DNA of 49,709 nt from Candidatus Absconditabacterales bacterium (GCA_023228925.1 JALOAF010000004.1:1-49709), one strand, 5' to 3'. Numbered from the stretch's first letter, positions 10,076-21,114 are shown. Translations and numbers: made by a program. The notes: generated by a model not told the origin, from the letters alone.

Positions 10076-11386
10076 ATGCTTGCTGAATATTACAAACTAC
10101 TAAAAGAATATTTATGATTTAAAAGTGTTTCTACAAATAATAATTTTATTCAAGAAATAAAAAACTGTTCAATTCGATTGAAAGAACTGTTTGAACAAAA
10201 CAATTTTCAAGTTGAAATTATAAATGAATACTGAAACCCCATACTTATAGCATCCTATTTTGTAGACAATAATTTAGAAAATTGATTGATTTATGGACAT
10301 TATGATGTGCAAAATGCAGATCAAAAAGAGTGACGAAAAGAAGATCCATTCAACCTTTATATATGAAAAGATAAGATTATTTGAAGATGAGTTGTAGACA
10401 ATAAATGACAAACATTGATACATATAATTAGCATTATAAAACTTATAAAAGAAAATAAATTATGATATAATATTACCTTTATCTTAGAGTGAGAAGAAGA
10501 AATAGGTTCTTCATGATTGATAAAATTTATAGAAGAGAACAAACAAAGATTTAAAACAGATTTTATATTACTATCAGATTGAAACATTATAAAGGATATT
10601 GCTATTATTGAATCTTGATTTAGATGAGGATTTAATGCTAAATTAGAGATAAAAACTGCAAACACAAATTTACATACTTGAATTTATGGTGGAGTAGTCT
10701 TGAATCCAATTGAAGAAATGACTAAGTTGTTTTCAAAATTATATGATGCGAATAATCAAATTACTATTCCTTATTTTTATTATGAGGTAGAAGAGATTAG
10801 TGTAAATCAAAAGATATTAAATGCTAAAACGCCATTTAACCAAGAAAGTTTTACTAAAAATCTTTGAATTTCTCAAACAAAACTAAAAAATATTGATTTT
10901 TATACTCAATCTTGACGAAAACCTTGTATAGAAATTACTTCAATTAGATCATGAAATATTGATTTTTTTGAAAACTCAATACCAAATTTGGCAGTAGCTA
11001 ATCTTAATTTTAGATTAGTAAATAATCAAAAATACGAATCTATTGTTAGTTTGTTTAAGGAATGGGTGAAAAATAATTTATCAAAAAATATAAAATATGA
11101 GCTCAGTTTTGATCAACATAATAAGGCAGTAAAAATAGATTTACAAAATAAATTTATAGATAAAGCTGAAAGAATATTAACAGATATATATAAAAATAAA
11201 GTATATTATCTTAGATCTTGATGATCTATACCAGTTATTGATACTTTTCAAACATATATTAGTAAAAATATATTATCTATACCTTTATGAAATGAAGACT
11301 CTAATATGCATTGAGTTAATGAAAATTTTGATATAAATCTGATAGAAAAATGATTAAATTTTAGCTATAATTTTTTTAAAAAATAA
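10076..11386 (+). CDS. M20-family metallopeptidase
   Basis: 436 residues, close to the DapE/ArgE/CNDP-like group. Di-metal ligands are visible: GHYDVQ (His75, Asp77), GRGVVDNKGQ (Asp108), and EGEEEIGS (Glu138-142, containing the catalytic and metal-binding glutamates). The family's conserved GWK.DPF segment after the first ligand is written UGA-CGA-AAA (CGA at 10334), so CGA stands for the conserved Trp. The insert lid domain is at about 190-320. It probably cleaves small peptides or acyl-amino acids, but the exact substrate cannot be read from sequence. It starts 24 bases after the TPR gene. Confidence 0.88.
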
Positions 11387-11409
11387 ATTTTAATTCTTAA
11401 ATATAAATT

Positions 11410-12234
11410 ATGGACAAAAAAATTTCTCTTGTATTTATGGTAGCATGATTATCATCCCGTTTTGGTTGAAGAATTAAACAATTTGCAAAAGTTGGTCCAA
11501 ATGACTCTACTTTGATGGAGTATTCTATGGATCAGGCGTTAAAGTCAAAATTTTCAGAAATAATATTTATTGTAGGCAAAATGACAGAAAAAGCATTCAA
11601 AGAAAAGTTTTGAGATAATTATAAAGGAATTCCAGTAAAATATGCTAAACAAAGTTTTAATGAAAATGAGAGAGATAGGCCTTGGGGAACACTAGATGCT
11701 GTTTGTAGTGCAAAAGATTTGATAAATAATCCGTTTGTTGTTTGTAATTGAGATGATATATATGGAGAAAATTCATTTAAAATATTATATGAACATTTAC
11801 AAAACTCAGATGAAATGGCTACATTGTGATACACGCTATGAAATGTAATTCCAGAAAAATGAACTACAAATAGATGAATATTTGGAATTACAGAAGATAA
11901 CTATGTTGATAGTATAACAGAAATGATTTGAATATCAAAAGACACATTATCTGATTTTTGATTAAAAACAGATGATCTTTGTAGTATGAATATTTTTTGA
12001 TTAAACAAAGAAATTTTAAGTCAATTAGATGATATACTAATAAATTTCAAGCTAGAAAACAAAGGAAACAGAAAGATTGAATGTTATTTACCTGTAGAAT
12101 TATCTAATATAATAAAGACAGAAAATGCTAAGATGAAAATTTATTCAACTCCAGATAAACGACTTTGAGTTACAAATCCTGATGATGAAGAGATGGTAAA
12201 AAAACAAATTGAAATAATAGAAAATAATAAATAA
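11410..12234 (+). CDS. sugar-nucleotidyltransferase-like protein (NTP transferase fold)
   Basis: 274 residues. The N-terminal nucleotide-binding signature reads VAGLSSRFGGRIKQF, where the Arg of the GxGxR-type motif is CGT. Then come VGPNDSTLMEYSM, the PWGTLDAV segment and the metal-binding CNGDDIYG. Near the C-terminus, DK-W-LGVTNPDD contains CGA (12160) at the family Trp. This is the nucleotidyltransferase type that activates sugars or phospho-compounds with NTP; the substrate is not determined. It follows the M20 gene by 23 bases. Confidence 0.85.
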
Positions 12235-12426
12235 AATTGTGTAAAAAATGTGGATTTTATGTAGAGAAAAGCCCAGTTTAAAACTAATTTTTCTCTTGAA
12301 TATTGTGTTTTTTTTTCTATAAGAATTCTGAGATATTAAAAATTTTCTTATAAAAATGTTTTAAAGTGAGAATATTTTGATTTTTTATAAGTTTGTTAAT
12401 TATTTTTAACTTTTATACTATACAAA
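12235..12426 (+). promoter_or_regulatory. terminator-like hairpin and near-leaderless dnaB promoter
   Basis: The spacer holds a hairpin (AGAGAAAA...TTTTTCTCT, about 12262-12298) that could end the upstream transcript. A promoter-like pair follows: TTGTTA (12393-12398) and TATACT (12414-12419), 15 bases apart. TATACT ends only 7 bases before the dnaB ATG, so transcription would begin at or almost at the start codon, giving a leaderless or nearly leaderless message. Confidence 0.4.
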
Positions 12427-13776
12427 ATGGTTACTATCAATGACATAAAATTACCTCCTCATAATATTGAAGCAGAGAAAGGACTTTTGTCCTGAGTTTT
12501 AATGGATAAAAATACGCTACATATTTATAGTTGAGATAAAATATGAATTGAAGATTTTTATCAAAAAGAACATCAAAAGATATATGAAGCAATTATGCAA
12601 TTAGATGATAAAACTATAGATGTTGTAACCCTTTGAAATCAATTGGAAAAAAATGGAAATTTGGACTTTGTGTGAGGGCTGGATTATCTTTATGAATTAT
12701 CAACTTACTTGCTATCTACATCTGCTTGTGCAGAATATTCTAAAATAGTAAAAGACAAATCTATATTGAGACAAATACTAAAAACTTCACAAAATATAAT
12801 TTGAAATGTGTATAAACAAGAAAATACTACAAACATACTTGAATCTATAGAAAAAAGTATATTTGATTTAACACAAAGTCAAACTGGAAACAACATAAGA
12901 CATATAAGCGAAATTATCTGAGGAAGAACAAAAGAATATATGGAAATTGTAGATAATCCAGAAAAGATAAATAGTAAAAAAGTTTTTTCTGGTTATAAAA
13001 AATTAGATGAAATGTTATCTGGTTTTAAACCATGAGAACTTATAATTCTTGCAGCAAGACCAAGTATGGGAAAAACATCTTTTGCATTAAACATGGTTAC
13101 AAATATTGCTTTACAACAAAATAAATCAACAGCAATTTTTTCACTAGAAATGAGTGCCGATTCTATTGTGGATAGAATTATTGCTGAAGTAGCACAAATA
13201 CCAATGTCAAAGATAACTAAAGGTGATTTAACTAATGAAGATTTCTCTAAAATATGAGACGCCATGAATCTTTTGGGAGATAAAAACATTTATATAGACG
13301 ATAAATCTGCAGCAAATATACCTTTATTAAAATCAAAATTAAGGAGACTTAAAGTTGAAAAATGAGAATTAGACTTAGTTATTATTGATTATTTACAACT
13401 AATGAATGGTACAAATTTTATTTGAAATAGAGTCCAAGAGATTAGTGAAATTTCTAGATGATTAAAAGAATTAGCAAGAGAACTAGAACTTCCAATTATA
13501 GCTCTTTCTCAATTATCTCGTGCAGTAGAACAAAGAATAGATAAAAAACCATATCTTAGTGATTTGAGAGAATCTGGAGCAATAGAACAAGATGCAGACA
13601 GTGTAATTATGCTACATAGAGAAGATTATTATGATAAAGATACAGATAAGAAATGATCAACAGATGTTTGTATAAGAAAAAATAGAAATTGAGAAGTTTG
13701 AGAAATAGAGGTATTTTTCAAAGCAAGTATTATGAAGTTTATAGATCTTGAAGATAGAACAGATTGAACAAATTAA
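12427..13776 (+). CDS. dnaB: replicative DNA helicase DnaB
   Basis: Hexameric helicase that unwinds DNA ahead of the replisome. 449 residues: the N-terminal domain opens with [18 protein letters not shown], and the linker and RecA-type motor carry Walker [10 protein letters not shown] (209-217), [15 protein letters not shown] (Walker B) and [12 protein letters not shown]. The arginine in QLSRAVE is CGT, so CGU remains Arg. The C-terminus has [14 protein letters not shown] and KNRNGEVG. No intein. The start is fixed by the only suitable ATG. Confidence 0.97.
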
Positions 13777-13939
13777 AAGCTATAAAAATATATTTTTTGG
13801 CTTAAACAATATTATATAACAAATAATGATAAATGTGCTAACAAAAGATTAGATGATTTTTTGTTTTTTTTATTGTTTTATTCATATATATAAATATTTT
13901 AGAATCGTAAATAAAAAAATTAACAAAAAAACAAGAAAA

Positions 13940-14200
13940 TTTTAAATCTAAATTGTATTCAATTAGATTTGAAAGCATAAAAGAGTAGTTTACCAAAATG
14001 AAAAATTATGCAAAAGTTCCTAGAGGCGGTTTTTTGGTTTTAATGTAGCTTAATTGTAATCCCAAAAAATATAGTGTTTATAAAATAGGTTTGGTAAAAA
14101 ACGAAGTCTATTAATAAACTCTATGTTAAAGAGTTGTTCCGTCTCTAGGTTGTACAACCTATGTAAGACGGACCGACTGTTTCAGTTGGTCTTTTTTTTT
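13940..14200 (+). ncRNA. putative structured small RNA ending in a strong terminator
   Basis: A gene-free interval downstream of dnaB with consecutive stems: AAATCTAA...TTAGATTT (about 13942-13968), TTTACCAAA (13992-14000) with TTTGGTAAA (about 14089-14097) enclosing roughly 90 bases, AACTCT...AGAGTT (about 14117-14136), CCGTCT...AGACGG with an inner AGGTTGTACAACCT, and a terminator. No convincing ORF fits (a 16-codon frame from about 13999 is probably chance). I could not match it to tmRNA, 6S, SRP RNA or a known riboswitch. The next gene is on the opposite strand, so it is more likely a free RNA than a leader. Confidence 0.5.
14171..14200 (+). terminator. intrinsic terminator
   Basis: GACCGACTG-TTT-CAGTTGGTC followed by nine T. 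It ends the putative RNA (or dnaB read-through). One of the best-formed terminators in the window. Confidence 0.85.
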
Positions 14201-14267
14201 ATTTTTAAAATCACATCTTTCCAATAATTAAGACTTTATAATATCAGTTGCTCTTTACTATTTATTG

Positions 14268-16241
14268 TTAATCAAGTTTGAAAATATTAGTCACAATGTT
14301 TTCAAATTCTTGAAAATATTTTTTAGATTTCTCATCATTTAGCCAAGAATGAAAATTGTTATTACAAAATCTAATAGTTTCTTCCAATCATTTTCTTTTT
14401 AATCACAAGTAAGTTTCTAAATCTCATCTTTTTAATATAAAAATTCAGCGACTATAAAAATTTTGGATCTTACTTTTAATATATTCATATTTTTCAGGAA
14501 AACTTTTTTTTATTGTTTCAATAACTCTTATATAAAATTTTTCTTTTTTGATATGATTAGAGTCTGTATGTTGTTTGGTTAAATTAATATATGTGTCCAT
14601 TTCTTGATAATCAATAATACGATTTTCTACGATATTGTCCCAATCTCAAATAAAATAAGATTCTATACCAAATTTTTTCAAAAACCTATTCCATCTAATA
14701 TAACTTCATTTTCAATTTATATTTAAAATTTCAAAATTATCTATTTTTCATTTATATTTAGGTTTTTTTGATAAATAATTTAAAAAATATCTCCAAAAAT
14801 ATTCGTCAGTTTCTCCTTCTACCATAAGAATTTTGTTCATAAAAAATATTTTTGAAATATGTTCAAATTTTAAAATATGAATAAGAGTAGCTTCCTTATC
14901 ACGAATAGAATCTCCAGGATAATTTATGTTTGTTTGCCCATCAAGATAACTGAATTTATAAACATTATTTATGCTTTGTTCATCAATTAGTGTGGGGGAG
15001 TGAGTAGAGCAGATAAACTGTATATTAAACTTTGTTCATATTTCTTTTAAAACATCAACCATATTTTTTAATAAATATGGATGCAGATGTAATTCTATTT
15101 CATCTATTATAAATAATCCATTTGATAAGTCATAACCAAATAGGGCAATTAAAACCATTAAAATAGATTTTTCTCCAGAACTAAGTTTATTAAAATAAAT
15201 TATATTTCCATATTTATTTATAAAAACTAAATCCAAAAATCAATTATCAGATATTTTAATATCTAAATCTAATTTTAATATTTTTTTTATAAAATAAGCT
15301 GTTTCACGAAAATAATCAGATGATTTTAAACTCTTTAACTGAACTAATGGATTTTCTAAACTATAGTTTTTTCATTCAAGTAATAGTTTTTCTTTTGCAA
15401 GTTTAATGAGTTTTATGATAAATAGGTTATATCATACAGTAACAGAAGCAAATTTATGTTCTTTATGTAATTCAATATCTTCACTTCTATTAGCAACAGA
15501 ATCAATTCTAAATGGCCTGTATTCTCAGAAATTGTCATGTAAAATATTTCTTTCTGATTCCAATAGAGCAAAAGTGTTTTTTAAGGAATATATTTTTTTT
15601 TGTCATGAAGGTCTTTCAAAATCATTGAAAATATTAATACATATTTGAATTAACTCTATATTTTGTATATAAAATAACATAAATCTCATTTTTTTAGACA
15701 AAAACTTATAGTTGGTAATTTTAAAAGATCAATTTTTTATATTAACTAGAAATTCTAAATAAATCTCATGTTCAAAAATTAGATCATAAGTGTTATAGTT
15801 TTCAAAATTTATATCTAATTTAGAATATTTTTGTAATATGTTATTGAATAAAACACTATGTTTTGACATAAATGCAATATTTTCAAAATCATTTTGATTT
15901 AATCTTAGTGTAATACCAATCTTGGACGGCTTATTTGTAGATAAATAATGTTTGGACATGTCTTTTGTTTTCCTTTTTTTGATTTGTATAACTTGTTTAA
16001 ATTTGTCTTTTTCATTATTTTCCAAGATGGTTTTATCATAAAAATAGTTGTCTATCAATCAAAATCTAAAGATGTGGTTAATTATTTGCAAAAAATTACT
16101 CTTTCCAGATCAGTTTGGTCAGATAAGAATGTTAAAGTTGTTTTTTTCTTTTGCATCAAAAACTATTCCTTTTTTTCAATGAAATCAGCTTATATAAGGG
16201 AAAGTAAAGAGATTAGAAATCTTTATTCTACTAATTTTCAT
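14268..16241 (-). CDS. OLD-family ATPase/TOPRIM nuclease-like protein
   Basis: 657 residues. The N-terminal ABC-type ATPase half has Walker A LIGPNGSGKSN near residue 40, ABC signature LSSGEKS near 351, Walker B FIIDEIELHLHP near 377 and the STHSP switch histidine. The C-terminal TOPRIM half has MVEGETDEYF near 472 and GDWDN downstream, the usual Glu and Asp-x-Asp metal site. Known OLD proteins are DNA nucleases, some acting in phage defence (P2 Old) or with a GajB/UvrD-like partner. No partner gene is adjacent, so this looks like a class 1, stand-alone form. ATG 16241 gives MKISRIKISN; an in-frame ATG at 16253 is also possible. Confidence 0.85.
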
Positions 16242-16410
16242 ATAGAATATCATCTAAAATAAAATTAACTCATATTCAGTATAAGCAAATATAGAAAATT
16301 ATCAAATTTTTATTGCTAAAGCAGAGGAGTAGGGGTTTACAAAAAGCAAAATTATATCAAATATTGCATAAAATATTTTTTAATAATTTTATTTAAATAG
16401 TTTAATATTA

Positions 16411-16864
16411 CTTACAATATTGTGCAAAGTAAAATATTTAGAAAAAAAAATAGAATATTTTATATAATTCAAATTTTACAAAAAACCAAACAAAATTTTT
16501 ATATTTCATAAAAATCAAATAAGATATTTTTTTAATTTTACAAAAAAAACTATATTAGAAAAAGGGGATTTTTATAGGATTTACAGTTTCAAATTTGTTC
16601 ATTTTGTTGCTTTGGTGCTATATAATAGCACTAAGATTTAAAATTAGCTTGATTTGAAACTAAAGGAAATCACAGTTGATAGGCTAGTTGTTGTAAAAGT
16701 AGAACATTTGTTTGTAAAAACTTCTTAACTTTTTTATAAGATCATATTTTTTGTTATATGTTTTTTTAGACAAAAATATTTGATAATATTTTATTTTTTT
16801 AAGAATATATAGATGGAAATTTATTTTTATTGTTTTTTACTTTACTTTGCACAAGATATATTGT
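16411..16864. mobile_element. inverted-repeat-bounded element with internal structured RNA candidate
   Basis: In the about 950-base gap after the OLD gene, ACAATATTGTGCAAAGTAAA (16414-16433) recurs inverted as TTTACTTTGCACAA (16841-16854), with further partial matching outward. The core match is 14 bases and is perfect. Inside, GTTTCAAAT (16586-16594) pairs with ATTTGAAAC (16652-16660) around a second hairpin, CTTTGGTGCTAT-ATA-ATAGCACTAAG (16610-16635). No ORF of note. Readings: a MITE-like remnant, or the closing stem of a large structured RNA of about 440 nt. Target-site duplications are not evident. Confidence 0.5.
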
Positions 16865-17190
16865 GCGAGGTAAGAGATACTGGATTTAAACCTATTTCCT
16901 ATTTTAACAAAAATTTATATAAATTTATATATTTCCTTAGAAAATCTGATTTAAAATTAGTTTAATAGTGATTCACAAAATTGTGAGTTTGTTATTCCCT
17001 GGGGGAGTCCTCTACTCTTCTAACTCTAAAAAAATTCAGAACAAGATATTTGTATATAAACACTTATTTAGTTCAACTTTTTTTAATGTTAATTTCTTAT
17101 TAAAAGCAAGAACACCTCTACTCTTGATTTTTTGTGTTGTAAAAAACCTTATTTTTATTAATATGTTTTTGTTTAATTTTTGCTTATATT
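16865..17190. other. gene-free spacer before nth
   Basis: No gene seen. It holds a small palindrome TTCACAAAATTGTGA (about 16971-16985) and two copies of CCTCTACTCTT (about 17009 and 17115). The first copy is complementary, allowing G-U pairs, to GAGGAGTAGGGG near 16324. Function unknown. Confidence 0.4.
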
Positions 17191-17820
17191 ATGAAAAAAA
17201 AAGATATAGATTTTTTGTTTCAAAAATTAGAAGAAATGTATCCAAATGCGGATACTGAACTAAAATATTGAAATGATTTTCAATTACTTTTGGCTGTAAT
17301 TATGTCAGCACAGACAACTGATAAACAAGTTAATAAGGTTACAAAAGATTTGTTTAAAGTGGTATTTGAGCCAAAAGATGTTTTACAAATGGGATTAGAT
17401 AAGTTTACAAAAGCTATATCTTCTATTAATTATTATAAAACAAAGGCAAAAAATATTTATGCTACTTGTGAAATTTTAGAAAAAAATCCTGAAATATTGT
17501 CTTCAAATTTAGAAACTTTGACTACTCTGCCATGAGTTGGAATAAAAACCGCAAAAGTAGTTTCTAATGTGTTATTTTGAGCAAGAGTTATTGCTGTAGA
17601 CACTCATGTTCATAGAGTTTCTAATAGGTTATGATTGGTGAATACAAAAATGCCAGAAAAAACCTCGGAATTGCTTGAAAAAATTGTTGCAGATAAATAT
17701 AAAGATATAGCTCATCATTGATTGATTTTGTTTTGACGCTATCATTGTACAGCCAGAAATCCTCAATGTAAAACTTGTCCATTTAATTCTTTTTGTAAAT
17801 ATTATAATCAAACAAAATAA
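17191..17820 (+). CDS. nth: endonuclease III (DNA glycosylase/AP lyase)
   Basis: Excises oxidised pyrimidines and cleaves the abasic strand in base excision repair. 209 residues, usual length. Helix-hairpin-helix LPGVGIKTAKVV carries the catalytic Lys, IAVDTHVHRVSNRLG the catalytic Asp, and C-x6-C-x2-C-x5-C at the end the 4Fe-4S cluster. The conserved Arg in LILFGRYHC is CGC, showing CGC is still Arg. Glycines of the hairpin are partly UGA. Confidence 0.96.
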
Positions 17821-17847
17821 TTTTATTTTTTATGTCTATATGTTAAA

Positions 17848-18501
17848 ATGTTAGCTATGCAAGAGCCTACTTGGTGACACAATCTATTGTTGTTTTTAAA
17901 TGAATATATGAAATATCATTATTTTTTGCTTATATCTGTTCCTATTACAGCAGATATTTTTGTATTTTTTTATCCTATGTTATTGTTCATTCTGTATTTA
18001 ATTGGTCTTTTAAAAAACAAAGAATATTACAAAGAATCTGCTTTATGGATATTTTTTTCTGGAATTTTTTCTGTAATTTTTAATATTTTTATTCAGTTGT
18101 TTTGTGATAAAATTAGGCCCAATATTTTGTTGGGAATGCTAGATGAAAAGCTTGAAACTATTTTACATAAAATTTTACCACAAAGTTCCTTCCCTTCAGA
18201 TCATGCAGCAATTTCTATGTGAATTGCTATTTGAATTCTTTTGCGGTGATACAAAAATAAAGATAAAAAATTTGTTTATATTTGAATAGTTTTTGTGTTA
18301 TTTTCTTTGATAATGTGACTGTCTAGAGTGATGACAGCAGTGCATCGACCAACAGATGTAATTGCTTGACGAATAGTGTGAATCTTTGTTCCTTTAATTT
18401 TATTTCAAAAAAACATATATAAATTTTTGAAAAAAACATTAATAAATCCACTTATTAATTTACAAAAATTTATTTGGAAATTGTTTGGAGTTAAGTACTA
18501 G
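17848..18501 (+). CDS. PAP2-type membrane phosphatase
   Basis: 217 residues with about five membrane helices. The three lipid-phosphatase motifs are present: K..RP (DKIRPN), PSDHA, and SR......H..TD (SRVMTAVH-W-PTDVIAG-W). Two CGA codons (18346, 18370) give HWPTD and AGWIVG, both common family spellings. A CGG at 18244 lies in a helix end and is uninformative. Likely substrates are undecaprenyl or phosphatidyl phosphates in the cell membrane. It starts 27 bases after nth; its last bases overlap the convergent small gene. Confidence 0.88.
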
Positions 18502-18691
18502 AATTATTCTTTTTATTTTCAGAATTTTCTTCTTGTTTTAATGCTTTGATTAATTTTTCATGTATTTCTAATTCTGTTTTTTGTCTTTCTGCAAACTCTT
18601 CTTTTGTTATTTTTCAAGAATTTAATTCTTCCAAATTTTTGTCTTGTTGATGCTGGTAACCAGCTTTTAAAATATCTATTCTACTTGTCAT
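18491..18691 (-). CDS. small charged protein, function unknown
   Basis: 66 residues, MTSRIDILKAGYQHQQDK at the start, then E/K-rich helix and an N/S-rich tail. One UGA glycine. It overlaps the PAP2 gene end by 11 bases on the opposite strand and is just downstream of the Trm11-like gene, with which it is probably not translationally coupled because that gene ends at 18715. Codon pattern fits neighbours. No family recognised. Confidence 0.55.
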
Positions 18692-18714
18692 AATTGATTT
18701 TTAAGAAATAAAAT

Positions 18715-19782
18715 CTATTTTAAAACAATTATTTTTCTGGCTACTTTTTGTTTTTCTCTACTGTAAAGTTCGTTTATTGTAGTAAATTTTCGTCACATTT
18801 TTGTACTAAACTCCTCTATTTCTTGTTCTAAGAAATTATTTTGTTTTATATAATAAGGTATTGTAAAAACTGCTTTTAAATTGTGTTTTTCTTTGATTTT
18901 TGATATTGTTTTTATAAATCATTTGTATAATTCAAGTACTTTTTCTTGATATTTTGTTATTTCATTTTTTGTGGTCTTTTCTGTGACCATTGGTCATAAT
19001 CGTCATTCAGATACTATCAAAAAATTTCAATTTATTGTATTTTTGACTAAGTCTTGTGTGATATCTTGTTGAAATATTTCAAATTTTTTATTATTTGATT
19101 CTACTTGTTTTTGTCGCCACTTTTTATTTATTTCTAAATGTTTTATATCAATATCAGATCAAACAAAATTGTATCATAAATAATTTGCTAAAAATCCACT
19201 TGTACCAGATCATGAAAAAGGATCCCAAACAGTAAAAACTTTGTTAAGTTGTAAATTTGTTTGTTGATAATTTTTTTGTTCAAGCTCGTCATATAAAAAA
19301 AGCTTTATTCAAATATTGAGCATAATATGATTTAATTTTGCTGGCATCATTCACATTTTCATACTACGAGAAGGTTTTTCAAAATCCATTTTTTCATATA
19401 ATTTTATGTTTTGGTATCATCTAACTACTCAAATACTGTTGTGAAATTTTACTATTTCAAGTCATTGTTTTTTAACTTCTATATCTGTTTTTATTCGATC
19501 TACTAATTTGAACCTTTTGATACCAAACTGCCTTTTTAATTTTATTCAAAAGTCTTTATCTTTTGTTCAAATTATTTTTTTTCATTCTAATTCTTCTGCT
19601 AAATCTTCGTTTTCAATAAGCTCTCATCGTTTTATAACTCATCATAATTTATTTAATAATTCTGGAAAATCTGTATCAAATGTAAAAAGAATATTTGTTA
19701 TTTCTTTTAGATTGTTTGGCTTAATTAACTCTAATTCAGCCAAACTTAATTGTTTATTTTTTCATATTATAGCAAAGAACAT
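18715..19782 (-). CDS. Trm11-like RNA methylase (UPF0020 family)
   Basis: 355 residues. Residues 1-150 resemble a THUMP-type RNA-binding region (start MFFAIIGKNKQLSLAELEL; LGGVIK; SRSMKMGMMPAKLNHIM). The SAM-dependent methylase core has VWDPFSGSGTSGFLANYLG, NFVGSDID, and at the motif IV position VSEG-W-LGP. In archaea and eukaryotes Trm11 makes N2-methylguanosine in tRNA, and CPR bacteria carry related proteins. The target here is inferred only. CGA codons appear in at least five places, and KWRQ has TGG next to CGA. Confidence 0.8.
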
Positions 19783-19878
19783 AGTTTATTATTGTTTTTA
19801 TAAATCTTGTTTTAAGTTTTTAAGACCTTTGTAGTATATAAAAAGCTTCTATTAAAGCAAGATTTCCTTGTTTATTTT

Positions 19879-19906
19879 TTGACAAGAAATTTATTTTGAT
19901 TATAAT
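19879..19906 (+). promoter_or_regulatory. consensus promoter before VanW-like gene
   Basis: TTGACA at 19879-19884 and TATAAT at 19901-19906, spacer 16, 33 bases before the ATG at 19940. Both boxes are perfect sigma-70 consensus, the best promoter match noticed in the window. Confidence 0.75.
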
Positions 19907-19939
19907 AAAAGAGTAAGAGTTTTACTTTGATTATTAGTT

Positions 19940-21037
19940 ATGAACAAAATTCTCAAATTTACTGTTTACTTTCTTTTTATCTTATTTTTTTGAAATGTAT
20001 TTGTAAATGCAAGTGATTCTTTAGTTGATTTTAATGTTTTTATTAACGATATTGTTTTAATTGCTAACTCTAATAAGAAAATTTCTATTATTAAGTTTTT
20101 TAGTGATTTTAATAAGATAAAAGACAACAAATGTTCTGTTAAAAATAGAGATTCTTTTATTGAATTTTCTCCTGTATGTCTTTTAGACCCGGATAAAAAT
20201 TTTAATTTAGATATAAATGAATCTTTAGATTATTTACTTCAATGACTAAATTGATTTTCAAAATATTATAGTGAAAATTTAGAGTCTTTTGTTTATGAGC
20301 CAGCAGAACCTCTTTATCAGTTTTCTGAGTTAGATAGATATAAACAATATAAGTTTACTATGTTTGAAAAAATTGTTATTACTTATATGGAGAATAAAGG
20401 ACAAACAATAAGAATGACTAAAGAGATGTTTTCAAAAATGCTTTTTGATAGATTTTCTTTTTATATTGTTCCTACTTATTTAGGGAATAGATGAAATTGT
20501 TCAGCCACAAACTATAGATTAGCAATATCAAAGTTGAATTGAATGGAGTTGAAAGCTTGAAAAGAATTAAATTTAAATTCACTTATATCTTATGATCCTC
20601 GTTCTTGTAAATGAACTTTATGAAAAAATTTTATGTTTTTTTGATGATCTTGTGGAGCTAGCACACAGTTTTTTAGACTGTCCTTGATTATGCCAAATTT
20701 GGATGTTATTGAAAGATACCCTCACAGTAAATGGCGAGCTTATTATTATTGAAATAAAATTATGTGAGATGATGCTGCTATGTTTGAAAATTCAATGAAA
20801 TTTATTGTAAAAAACAATTTTAGTAGTTCTATATATTTTAGAGTTTATGAACAAGGAGATTTTAGTTATTTGGTATGAATATTGCCTTATAAAGAAAAAA
20901 ACTATAGTGAAGTAAATAAATCATCTAATGGTTTATCTGCATCTGTTTACAAAAAAAACTATAACATATTTGGAACTCTATTAAATATATATCAATTCGA
21001 TTCTAGATATAGTTCTAATTACTATGGAAAAAGCTAG
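19940..21037 (+). CDS. secreted VanW-like domain protein
   Basis: 365 residues with a signal peptide (about 1-25, VFVNA then SDS). Residues about 230-300 read FFGGSCGASTQFFR, LDVIERYPHSKWRAYY and IMGDDAAMF, closely matching the VanW core (GGGVCQVST, ERHPHS, GRDAT). VanW lies in some vancomycin-resistance clusters but its function is unknown, and VanW-like domains are widespread on cell-surface proteins. It has its own consensus promoter. Several UGA glycines. Probably exported, envelope-related. Confidence 0.72.
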
Positions 21038-21114
21038 CACTTATTAGAATACTTGTTTGTTTAGAAATTGTTTTTCTTTATAGCTTATTTATGGTTTGAA
21101 AAATATATTGAATT

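Noticed and set aside
16586..16660. tracrRNA or CRISPR-repeat-like GTTTCAAAT / ATTTGAAAC
   Set aside because: No spaced repeats and no cas genes in the window; the two segments simply pair with each other.
16561..16740. tmRNA (GGGGAT...GGATTTACAG resembles a tmRNA 5' end)
   Set aside because: No matching 3' tRNA-like half or credible tag peptide was found downstream.
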